Source: an uncultured Clostridia bacterium (GTDB lineage: Bacteria > Bacillota > Clostridia > Christensenellales > Aristaeellaceae). Taken from it: a stretch of 64,000 bases of DNA. The notes beneath the pieces are model-generated. The model ran no database searches, was not told where the DNA came from, and saw only the letters and a program-made list of their open reading frames with translations. The stretch's first letter is position 1, and each line of letters opens with the position of its first letter. The DNA lies in NCBI GenBank assembly GCA_934632155.1, contig CAKTXZ010000007.1:1-64000 (forward strand), written 5' to 3'. This document shows, piece by piece, positions 15,894 to 27,397 of the stretch. The position numbers and the translations under genes are program-made.

Positions 15894-18196
15894 AGCAGAA
15901 AATCAACGTCAATCGGGAAGCCATGAACGCGCTGTTTCCCGAAATTCCTCAGGATTTTGAGGCGCGGATGCGCGGCATGATCGAGAGCATGCCGCTCAAA
16001 GGAAAGGAGCAGCTTGTGAAAAAGAAAATATCTGCAGGACTGGTGCTCGCCATCGTGCTGGCGCTGCTGGCGATAGGCGCGCTGGCGGCCACGCTGCTGG
16101 GCGGGAAGGATTTTGTCGATCAGGTGATGCTGCCCAAGGCGAAGGAAAACGTTTCCGACAGCTTTACGCAGGACGAGGTGGAGGAAATGATCCGGCTGGC
16201 GAAGGAAAACCAGATCGTTCTGCCCGATTATTTCGTCAAGCGCCTGCAATCGACGCAGGACGGCTATTACAAAGAGGAGTTGATGCGCGTATTCGTCAAA
16301 ACCGAATACGGCTTCTACCCCTCCGCATGGCCGCTGGAGGTGCAGGCGTGGTATGAGGAAGCGCTCGAGGCGTGCGGGCTGGGCGACGGGGTCATCAACT
16401 CCGCGCTGCCGGGCGAGGGCGAGATTACGCAGGAGCAGGCGCTGGCGATTTTCCATGATAAAATCCGGGAAAGCGGCGGCGATACGGCGGAGCTGGCGGA
16501 TAAGGAGCTCTACCTTCGCCACATGACCTTTTCCCAGCAGAAGATCGCCCCCGACGCATACGACCGCGCATGGTGGATTAAATACGATGCGCGGGATTTG
16601 TACCATCCGGATTATTACATTACCATGGATAACCACGGCGTGGTCGATTCGTTCAGCGTGGCGCCCGGTATTGACGGGCAGCCTGTTCCCGGCATGTCCA
16701 TCGGCGATCGTTTCTGGCGCGTCTACGGCGACGAATACGGCTTTGTAAGCTGGGATAACGACCTGATTGAAAAGTACCGGCAGGCGCTGAGCGCACAGTC
16801 GGCGCTGTACGGTCAGGACGCGCAGATGACGAGGGAGGAAAAGGCCATTTTGGAGCAGGAATACATTACGCCGACCGACGCGATGATCGGGCGCGAGGAG
16901 GCGATCGCCATCGCCCGCGCCGCGCTGGAAAAGATTGACGAGACGGAAAACAGGCAATATGTGCCCGATCAGGCGAGCGCGATTTGCCTCAAGGACGGGG
17001 AAAAGACCGTTTGGCGCGTGTGTACGAACGTGCGCGCGATTGGATGGGGCTACGCCGAGGTGGACGCGCTGACGGGCGAGGTGGTGCAGTGCGATATCGA
17101 CGGGGGCTCGATACGGCGCTTTGTGGGCGAGGAATACTATCAGGCGCACCGTACGCCCGTCTCCACCCCGGAGCCGAGGCCAACCAGCCGCCCCGACGGC
17201 AAGCCATGGCTGTGGTATTCCACGCTTGCGCCTGAATGGTTTTGGAAAAAAATGGACGATGTGGGCTACAACACCGCGGAGCAGCTGACTGAATGGTACG
17301 CCGAATACGGCAACGATGTGAATTACTGGCCGCTGGAGGCGCAGGTGATCTATTTCCTGCGTTTCGACCTGTACGGCTACGTGAGCGAGGACGAAATCAT
17401 GGCCTTCCCCGGCCTGCCCGGGGAGGACGACATGCAGCAGGAGCAGGCGGTTGCGGCTGCGCGGGAAATTTTCCGCCAGACATACGCCGCCGCCGCGCCG
17501 GATTGGGATTACGAGGGCATGGACGTGAGCGTCGGGTTCCTGTTCCATTATGAGCAGCGCGGGCAAAGCGTATGGAGCGTTCAGTTTCATAACGGCAACG
17601 GCGGGCCGCTGCGCGGCTATGTAACGCTGGAGGCCAAGACGGGCGCGCTGGTCGACATAGGCGCCTTTGATCTGCCCGCCGCGCCCACGCCCACGCCGCG
17701 GCCGGACGGAACGCCGTGGTATTGGCGAAGCGACCTGCTCACGCCTGCGGAATGGGACGTGGTGGAGCGCAGCGGCGTGACGGCGGAAAACCTTGCGCAG
17801 TATGAGGAAAAGTGGAACGCGGAATACGGCGATTCGCTCTTCTGGCCGCTGGAGAACCACCTGATTCGCGCCGCGCTGACGTATGGGGAGGGCTGGGCGG
17901 AAATCAGCACGCTGCCCGGCGCGGACGATATTCCCGCCCAGCAGGCGCTTGCCGCCGCGTGGGACGCGCTCACGCCGCTGTATGAGGCGAGCGGCCGCGA
18001 CCGGGAATGGATGGACGCGCTGCGCGTGTCGCAGGCGCTTTTGCGCGATGTGATTACCGATGAAAGGTGCTGGCTGATTCAGATGGCGCTTCCCAAGGCG
18101 AACGGCAGCTACTGCATCGTGGGCTATGTCGAGGTCGACGCGCGCACCGGCGAGGCGCGCAACGCGGAGTACTTCGGCGAGGGCAGCAACGGCTGA
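15890..18196 (+). CDS. Membrane-anchored sigma partner with three extracellular repeats (module 1)
   Basis: A 768-residue single-pass protein. Residues 1-46 are cytosolic and contain LFPEIPQDFEARM, a motif shared with the partners at 18897 and 39673; a membrane anchor spans about 48-70; the rest is external. The outside has three related units marked by WPLE (about 145, 480, 652), the last two introduced by RPDGxPWxW. The order sigma, then overlapping membrane partner, is that of anti-sigma factors. The anti-sigma role is inferred; no known anti-sigma domain was recognised. A second in-frame GTG with AAAGGAG lies at 16016, just before the anchor. Start GTG at 15890. Confidence 0.78.
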   Translation: MKQKINVNREAMNALFPEIPQDFEARMRGMIESMPLKGKEQLVKKKISAGLVLAIVLALLAIGALAATLLGGKDFVDQVMLPKAKENVSDSFTQDEVEEMIRLAKENQIVLPDYFVKRLQSTQDGYYKEELMRVFVKTEYGFYPSAWPLEVQAWYEEALEACGLGDGVINSALPGEGEITQEQALAIFHDKIRESGGDTAELADKELYLRHMTFSQQKIAPDAYDRAWWIKYDARDLYHPDYYITMDNHGVVDSFSVAPGIDGQPVPGMSIGDRFWRVYGDEYGFVSWDNDLIEKYRQALSAQSALYGQDAQMTREEKAILEQEYITPTDAMIGREEAIAIARAALEKIDETENRQYVPDQASAICLKDGEKTVWRVCTNVRAIGWGYAEVDALTGEVVQCDIDGGSIRRFVGEEYYQAHRTPVSTPEPRPTSRPDGKPWLWYSTLAPEWFWKKMDDVGYNTAEQLTEWYAEYGNDVNYWPLEAQVIYFLRFDLYGYVSEDEIMAFPGLPGEDDMQQEQAVAAAREIFRQTYAAAAPDWDYEGMDVSVGFLFHYEQRGQSVWSVQFHNGNGGPLRGYVTLEAKTGALVDIGAFDLPAAPTPTPRPDGTPWYWRSDLLTPAEWDVVERSGVTAENLAQYEEKWNAEYGDSLFWPLENHLIRAALTYGEGWAEISTLPGADDIPAQQALAAAWDALTPLYEASGRDREWMDALRVSQALLRDVITDERCWLIQMALPKANGSYCIVGYVEVDARTGEARNAEYFGEGSNG

Positions 18197-18243
18197 CGAG
18201 GGGATAGGCCGCGTTTGCCGAAGAAGGAAAAAGCATCGGGTAC

Positions 18244-18291
18244 GGGGAAATCGTTTCTTGCATGCGCAGGAAGGGTTTTCCCCCTTTTTTT
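18244..18291 (+). terminator. Terminator after sigma module 1
   Basis: GGGGAAA pairs with TTTTCCCC, an inner TTCTT/AGGAA pairing is possible, and seven T follow (18285-18291). It separates the two sigma modules into distinct transcription units. Confidence 0.72.
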
Positions 18292-18426
18292 CATGCGCGG
18301 ACGGCCGCTTCAGGAAGCGTTCAAGCCGCGAAATTTTTTCGCCGCACAACAATCGTGCTGCTTCGCGCGTTGTTCAGGTGAAAGGCATGCATGCTTTGGC
18401 AACGAAAGCAAGGGAGGTGCGAGGCC

Positions 18427-18900
18427 GTGATCGGCGAGGAACAGTTTACCGCGAAGGTGCTTTCCATGCGGGACATGCTGTACCGGCTGAGCGTAAGCTA
18501 CCTGCACAGCGACGCGGACGCGCAGGACGCTGTGCAGCAGGCGGCCGAGAACGCGTGGCGGCATCGGGATCGTGTGGACGAAGCGTCCTTTCGCCCATGG
18601 TTTACGCGCATTGTCATCAACGAGTGCAAAAGCCTGCTGCGCAGGCGGCGGCGCGTGATTCCCACGGACGAGCCCGCGCGCTGGGCGGGGCAAACGCCGC
18701 CGCCCGATCTGTCGCTGGCGGACGCCATTGCGCGGCTGCCGGACAAAACGCGAACCCCCTTCCTGCTTTATTACATGGACGGCTTTACCACCAGAGAAAT
18801 TGCAAAAACGCTGTGCCTGACGGAAACGGCGGTCAGAAGCCGCATGTTTCGGGCACGAAACGATTTGCGCCGGGCGCTGGAAAGGGAGGATGAGACATGA
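18427..18900 (+). CDS. ECF-type RNA polymerase sigma factor (module 2)
   Basis: A 157-residue ECF sigma factor. Region 2: SDADAQDAVQQAAENAW and FRPWFTRIVINECKSLLRR; region 4: KTRTPFLLYYMDGFTTREIA and the helix LTETAVRSRMFRARNDLRRA. GTG start at 18427 with GGGAGGTG upstream. The stop overlaps the next ATG (ATGA). It is a paralogue of the sigma genes at 15420 and 40896, with the same DAxDAVQQA and INEC signatures. No clear ECF promoter was found upstream. Confidence 0.92.
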   Translation: MIGEEQFTAKVLSMRDMLYRLSVSYLHSDADAQDAVQQAAENAWRHRDRVDEASFRPWFTRIVINECKSLLRRRRRVIPTDEPARWAGQTPPPDLSLADAIARLPDKTRTPFLLYYMDGFTTREIAKTLCLTETAVRSRMFRARNDLRRALEREDET

Positions 18901-20645
18901 AAAAGGCGAGCGAACGGGATTTTTCCCGGGAGGAGCTCCTTCGCGCCTTTGGCGATGCGCCATCCGCCTTTGACGACGGGCTTCGGCGCACGCTGCGGAG
19001 GCTTTCCGCGCAAAAGGAGGAAAAAATGAAAAGAAAACTGGCGCTGGCCCCTGTGCTGGCGATTGTTTTGACCATTCTGCTGGCGGCCACCGCGCTGGCC
19101 GCGGCGCTTTACCCGCGTACGGTCGAGCGGTTTCGGCAATCCTATGGCGACGCATATGCCGACAGGCTTACCCGCGGCGACGTGGCGGATGTTGACGAGG
19201 GCATGACGCTGGATGACGTCACCTTCACGATTACCGACGTTATTTACGCCGACGGCAAGCTGCTGGGCACCGTCGTGATGACGCCCGTCCCGGGCGCGCG
19301 GCTCGTGCTCATGCCCGAGGACGCGCAGGAGAGCGACCTGACGGCGGACGGCAAAACCACCTTCGCGCAGGCGGCTGAGGAAAAGGGCGCGCGGCTTGCG
19401 CATGTGCGCTGCGTTCCCGACGGCTATGAGCTGGACGGCAGGGTAATGAGCGGCGAGGTCGGCTATTTTGACAGCGCGCTTGAGGGCGGCGGCGTGGCCG
19501 CATCCTTCGAGGTGTGCGGCTGGAACGGCGGCGTCGTGCGCCGGGAAAGCTATACGCTGTGCCTGTGGGCGGGCTATTGCGGGCAGGATCGCGAATGGAC
19601 GAGCGCAACATGGCGCGTGACGGTTACGCCGGAAATGAAGGAAGCGCAGGTGGAAACCACCGTGCCCGTGGACGCGACGGGGGCGTCCGTCGTTACGCCG
19701 GCGGGGTTTGACGGCGCGCTGCCCGTCTATGCGCTGACGCGGCGGCCGCTGAAGGCCTCGCCCGAGCGCTTTAACCCAAGCGGCGTGGTGAAGACGACGG
19801 GCGGCGACAGCGTGTACTACCTGTTTAACGATGAGGATGAATTGACCGTCGACGCAGAGGGCGGCCTGTGGTACACCGCCTTTGAGGGCACGGAAACCAT
19901 TCGGACGCAGGCTGAAACCGGGGAATACACGGAGCAGGTCAACCCGCGCATGGAACCGGGCAGCTATGCGGCGGTGCTGCTGAGCGATTGGCACGGCCGC
20001 GAGAGCAGCAAGAGCGCCGAGCCGCCGGAAAGCCGCGCGCTGCCCGCGCTTTCCGCAATCACTCTTGCGCAGGCGCGCGAGCAGGCGCAGGCGCTGCTGG
20101 ACGATCTGGGCGTTGCGGACGCGGACTGCGACTGGGTTTATGCCGGCGACCGCGCGGCGCTGCAGGCGCTTATCGACCGGCGTAATGCGGAAATTGAAAG
20201 CGGCAGGCTGCTCAACTGCGCGCCGTGGACGCAGGCGCTCACCGACGCGGACGAGGGCTACGCGCTGCATTACATTGGCAGGGTAAACGGCGTGCCGGCG
20301 CAGAGCGCGTTTCTGGAGGCGTTCCTGTTCATCAACGGAGAGGGCGTTCGCTTCGTATCGCTCAGGGCGCCCTTTGCGCGCGGCGAGGCCTTGGCGGAGG
20401 AAACGCTCATTTCCGCGGCGGACGCGCTTTCCCGCGCGGTCGCGGCGGCGAAAAACAGCTGGCTGAGCGATTTGACCGCGCCGCTTCGGAACGCGCAGCG
20501 CATCGAGCTGATCTACGCCGTGCGGGAGCAGGCGACGCTTTCCCCCGCGTGGCGGATCGTGGCGAAGGACGATGCAAAAGGCGGCGCGCGCTTTGAGGTC
20601 GTCGTCGCGGCGGACGGCACGGTGCTTGACGCGCCTTGGATGTAA
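18897..20645 (+). CDS. Membrane-anchored sigma partner (module 2)
   Basis: A 582-residue single-pass protein: cytosolic residues 1-46 with AFGDAPSAFDDGL (aligning with the N-terminal motif of the other two partners), a membrane anchor at about 48-70, and a long extracellular part. The outer region starts with a segment that looks like an Ig-type fold (VTFTITDVIYADGKLLG) and ends with a region reminiscent of PepSY-like repeats. The gene is coupled to the sigma gene by ATGA. An in-frame ATG with AAAGGAGG at 19026 could also start translation at the anchor. Anti-sigma function is inferred from context. Confidence 0.77.
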   Translation: MKKASERDFSREELLRAFGDAPSAFDDGLRRTLRRLSAQKEEKMKRKLALAPVLAIVLTILLAATALAAALYPRTVERFRQSYGDAYADRLTRGDVADVDEGMTLDDVTFTITDVIYADGKLLGTVVMTPVPGARLVLMPEDAQESDLTADGKTTFAQAAEEKGARLAHVRCVPDGYELDGRVMSGEVGYFDSALEGGGVAASFEVCGWNGGVVRRESYTLCLWAGYCGQDREWTSATWRVTVTPEMKEAQVETTVPVDATGASVVTPAGFDGALPVYALTRRPLKASPERFNPSGVVKTTGGDSVYYLFNDEDELTVDAEGGLWYTAFEGTETIRTQAETGEYTEQVNPRMEPGSYAAVLLSDWHGRESSKSAEPPESRALPALSAITLAQAREQAQALLDDLGVADADCDWVYAGDRAALQALIDRRNAEIESGRLLNCAPWTQALTDADEGYALHYIGRVNGVPAQSAFLEAFLFINGEGVRFVSLRAPFARGEALAEETLISAADALSRAVAAAKNSWLSDLTAPLRNAQRIELIYAVREQATLSPAWRIVAKDDAKGGARFEVVVAADGTVLDAPWM

Positions 20646-20738
20646 GCAGGCGGCGTAACGCGCGCCCGAAGGAAAACGCTCCGGGCGCGCCCTCGCCCTC
20701 CCGCTGAAAAGCGCGGAGGCGGCGAAAAACAAACCAAG

Positions 20739-20795
20739 GCGCTCCGTTCCGCGCGTCCCCCTTCACGGCCGCGGGACGGGGCGCTTTCGTTTTTC
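20739..20795 (+). terminator. Terminator after sigma module 2
   Basis: GCGCTCCGT pairs with ACGGGGCGC (one wobble) across a GC-rich loop, followed by TTTCGTTTTT. Confidence 0.7.
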
Positions 20796-20847
20796 CTGCT
20801 TTTTTGCAGGTCGGCATTTTTTTGCACACATTGCGGCGAAAATGGAA

Positions 20848-20877
20848 TTGAAAGCGGGAAAGCGCCTGTGCTATAAT
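20848..20877 (+). promoter_or_regulatory. Promoter of the TIM-barrel isomerase gene
   Basis: TTGAAA, an 18-base spacer, and TATAAT with an upstream TGC (extended -10). Confidence 0.75.
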
Positions 20878-20998
20878 GAAGGCGGAAAAGCGCGAAGCGT
20901 TTCTCCGGGCGGCGGAGAGCCGTCTGTCAGGATGTATCGAAGCAAACGCACGCGCCCGCCGATAACGGCGTGCGTGCGAAAAAAAGGAGGAAACCATC

Positions 20999-21964
20999 AT
21001 GAAATTATCCGTTCTGGCCGTGGCGCTGGCCGACCGGCCGCTGCCGCAGGCGCTGCAGTTTCTCAAGGAGCGGGGCGTGCAGCAGGTGGAGGTCGGCTGC
21101 GGCGGTTATCCCGGCAAGGCGCACTGCGACCCGGCCGTGCTGCTGGCGGACGAGGCCAAGCTGCAGGAATTCAAGGACGTCTTCAAGCGCTACCAGCTGT
21201 CCATCTCCGCGCTTTCCACGCACGGCAATCCCGTGCATCCCAAGCAGGAGATTGCCAAGGCGTACCACGACGATTTCGTCAACGCGGTGCTGCTGGCCGA
21301 AAAGCTGGGTGTGGATCGGGTGATTACCTTCTCCGGCTGCCCGGGCGGCTCCCCCGCCGATCAGCAGCCTAACTGGGTCACCTGCGCGTGGCCGCCGGAA
21401 TATCAGGAAATCAAGGAGTACCAGTGGAACGACGTGCTGATTCCCTATTGGAAGAAGGCCGCCGCTTTTGCCCGCGAGCACGGCGTGAACAAGATCGCCT
21501 TTGAAATGCATCCGGGCTTTTGCGTCTATAACCCCGAGACCATGCTGCGCATTCGCGAGGCCGTCGGCGATACGCTGGGCGCGAACGTCGACCCGAGCCA
21601 CCTTTTCTGGCAGGGCATCGACCCTGTCCGCGCCATTGGCGAATTGGGCGACGCGATTTATTTCTTCCACGCCAAGGACACCGCGCTCAACGGGAACAAT
21701 ATTGCCCGCAACGGCGTGCTGGACAGCAAGCATTTCTCCGATGTGAAGAACCGCGCGTGGGTCTTCCGTACCGTCGGCTACGGCCATGACGAAAAAACGT
21801 GGAAGGATATTATGAGCGCGCTGCGCGTCGCCGGCTACGACGGCCCGATCTCCATCGAGCATGAGGACGGCCTTATGAGCGGCGAGGAGGGGCTGAGCAA
21901 GGCCATTCGCTTTATGCAGAACGTGCTGATGTTCGAGGATCCCGGCGTGATGTATTGGGCGTAA
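20999..21964 (+). CDS. Sugar phosphate isomerase/epimerase (AP endonuclease family 2 TIM barrel)
   Basis: A 321-residue xylose-isomerase-like TIM barrel. Metal and active-site stretches visible are HGNPVHP, FEMHPGFCVYN, NVDPSHLFWQG, HAKDT and ISIEHEDG, which supply the His/Glu/Asp ligands of this family. Such enzymes isomerise or epimerise sugars, inositols or related sugar acids; the specific substrate cannot be read from the sequence. ATG at 20999 with AAAAAGGAGG. It has its own promoter and no obvious partner gene, so a standalone role is likely. Confidence 0.88.
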   Translation: MKLSVLAVALADRPLPQALQFLKERGVQQVEVGCGGYPGKAHCDPAVLLADEAKLQEFKDVFKRYQLSISALSTHGNPVHPKQEIAKAYHDDFVNAVLLAEKLGVDRVITFSGCPGGSPADQQPNWVTCAWPPEYQEIKEYQWNDVLIPYWKKAAAFAREHGVNKIAFEMHPGFCVYNPETMLRIREAVGDTLGANVDPSHLFWQGIDPVRAIGELGDAIYFFHAKDTALNGNNIARNGVLDSKHFSDVKNRAWVFRTVGYGHDEKTWKDIMSALRVAGYDGPISIEHEDGLMSGEEGLSKAIRFMQNVLMFEDPGVMYWA

Positions 21965-22303
21965 CGCGAGACGCTGCCGAAAAAACACGTCGCCCGCCGC
22001 GCCTTTTTCGCTTCGGAGAAGGAACGCTTCATTCGACCGTTCCGGGATGAAAAAACGCGCAGGGCGGATGGCCGCGCTTGGATTTGCGTCAACCGCCTGA
22101 AAATGAAACAGGCAGGAAGCGCTTCGTTCCTTTGGCAGTTGGAGGGGACGAGGCGACTCCTGCTTTGTTTTCTTTTCTGCGCGGCCGTCGATTCTTTTTA
22201 CGAACATTTCGTTCAAAAACGTCTTCCATAATTCGTGTTTTAGTGCTATACTTTTATGGTATCACTGCGCCCGGAGGGCGCGAAAGCGGAAGGAGCCCGG
22301 CTC
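21965..22303. other. Gap upstream of purR
   Basis: A 339-base stretch. The only signal is a likely extended -10 promoter, TGCTATACT (-10 TATACT at 22247-22252), with a poor -35 (TTCCAT at 22224). No convincing gene; no purine riboswitch pattern seen. A weak GGAG/CTCC hairpin near 22140-22165 followed by T-rich DNA may terminate the isomerase transcript. Confidence 0.5.
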
Positions 22304-23116
22304 ATGGAAAAAATCAAGCGCAACGAGCGCATCGCGGCGATGACGCAGATTCTGACCGCCTCGCCGAACCGAATTTTCACGCTCTCCTACTTTGGCGATT
22401 TGTTTTCCGCCGCCAAATCCACCGTCAGCGAGGACGTGGCCATTTTGCAGGCGGCCATGCGCCAGTTTGGGCTGGGGCAGCTGGAAACGGTGACGGGCGC
22501 GGCGGGGGGCGTGCGCTATCGCCCCGTGGGGCTGCGCGAGGGCGGGCGCGAATTCATTGAGGGCGTTTGCCGGATGCTGATGGAAAAGGAGCGCCGGCTG
22601 CCGGGCGGCTATCTGTATTTTTCCGATATTCTGGCCATTCCGGAGCTGGTTCGCGGCATGGGCAGCCTGATTGCCGGGGAATACTATGACGCGCGCGTGG
22701 ATTTTGTGCTGACCATGGAAACCAAGGGCATTCCCGTGGCGCTGATGGCGGCGGAGGCGCTGCGTGTGCCGCTGGTGATCGCCCGGCGCGCCACCAAGGT
22801 ATACGAGGGCAGCGCGGTGAATATCTCCTATGTGTCGGGCTCGGGCGCGATTGAAACCATGGCGCTTTCCCGCCGGGCGGTGAAGGAGGGACAGCGCGCG
22901 CTGATTGTGGATGATTTCATCCGCGGCGGCGGCACGGCGCGCGGCATGCAGGAGCTGATGAAGGAATTTGGCGTCACGGTGGCGGGCACATGCTTCGTGC
23001 TGGCGCTGGACAGCCCGAAAACGCCGCTGCCCGAGGGCGTGAAGGCGCTGATGCTGATGAACGATATTCGTCAGGACGCGGAGCTTTCCGTGCGTCCGGC
23101 GGAATGGATTCAATAA
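22304..23116 (+). CDS. purR: Pur operon repressor, Bacillus type
   Basis: A 270-residue protein with an N-terminal winged helix (about 1-75) and a phosphoribosyltransferase-like domain that senses PRPP. The PRPP loop is seen as ALIVDDFIRGGGTARGM (about 204-220), and the wing region includes STVSEDVAILQ. It represses purine synthesis genes when PRPP is low. ATG at 22304 with GGAAGGAG upstream. pth and mfd follow closely, a shortened version of the purR-spoVG-glmU-prs-pth-mfd order of Bacillus, so the genes are likely co-transcribed. Confidence 0.93.
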   Translation: MEKIKRNERIAAMTQILTASPNRIFTLSYFGDLFSAAKSTVSEDVAILQAAMRQFGLGQLETVTGAAGGVRYRPVGLREGGREFIEGVCRMLMEKERRLPGGYLYFSDILAIPELVRGMGSLIAGEYYDARVDFVLTMETKGIPVALMAAEALRVPLVIARRATKVYEGSAVNISYVSGSGAIETMALSRRAVKEGQRALIVDDFIRGGGTARGMQELMKEFGVTVAGTCFVLALDSPKTPLPEGVKALMLMNDIRQDAELSVRPAEWIQ

Positions 23117-23128
23117 AAAGAGGGTATT

Positions 23129-23693
23129 ATGCTGGCAATCATAGGGCTGGGGAATCCCGGCGAGCAATACGCGCACAGCCGCCACAACGCGGGGTTTGAC
23201 GTGATCGACATCCTGTCGCAGAAGCTGAGCCTTCCGGTCAAAAAGCTCAAGTGCCGCGCGACGGTGGGCGAAGGCGCGCTGGGCGGGCAGCGGCTTGTTT
23301 TAATCAAGCCGCAGACGTTTATGAACCTTTCAGGCATGGCGGTCGCCGACGCGCTGAGCTGGTATAAGCTTACGCCGCAGGAAACGCTGCTGATCGTGGA
23401 CGATATCGATTTGCCCTTCGGTCAGGTGCGCGTGCGCGGCAAGGGCGGCCCGGGCACGCATAACGGGCTGCGCAGCATTGTACAGTGCACGGGCAGCGGC
23501 GATTTTCCGCGCATTCGCGTGGGCATGGGCGCGCCGCCGCCGCAGTGGGATTTGGCCGACTGGGTGCTGGGCAAATTTCAAACGGCGGAGGAGCGCAAAA
23601 TCGCCTTTGACGCTTATATGCTGGCCGCGGACGCGGCGCTGTGCTGGGCGGAGCACGGTATCGACCAGACGATGAACCGCTATAACAAACGGC

Positions 23694-23704
<11 letters not shown>
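23129..23704 (+). CDS. pth: Peptidyl-tRNA hydrolase
   Basis: A 191-residue esterase that frees tRNA from abortive peptidyl-tRNA. The family blocks are present: GLGNPGEQYAHSRHNAGFDV (catalytic His20 region), PQTFMNLSGMAV, DDIDLPFGQVRVRGKGG and GTHNGLRSI. It starts 12 bases after purR and overlaps mfd by 11 bases. Confidence 0.96.
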
Positions 23705-27278
<3,574 letters not shown>

Positions 27279-27321
27279 AGGCCCCGTTTGGCCGCCGCTT
27301 TGTAACATGTGGCAATTTTAC

Positions 27322-27350
27322 TTGTGAAACGCCGCGTTTTCTGGTATACT
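27322..27350 (+). promoter_or_regulatory. Promoter of the large propeller gene
   Basis: TTGTGA, a 17-base spacer, and TATACT; the start codon follows about 48 bases downstream. Confidence 0.75.
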
Positions 27351-27397
27351 ATGCAATGGCGTTTTGTATTCCATGGCAGTAAAGGAGGTTGCGCCCT

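Larger units (their letters stand above)
20646..20998. other. Gap with terminator and promoter
   Basis: A 353-base gap holding the terminator of sigma module 2 and a housekeeping promoter for the isomerase gene, with a leader of about 120 bases. No further gene or riboswitch pattern recognised. Confidence 0.6.

Noticed and set aside
15719..18352. Open frame of 877 codons on the minus strand across sigma partner 1
   Set aside because: A GC-rich shadow of the plus-strand gene: Arg/His-rich, no ribosome site, no recognisable domain.
21965..22303. Purine or other riboswitch upstream of purR
   Set aside because: No conserved aptamer core or anti-terminator arrangement could be recognised.
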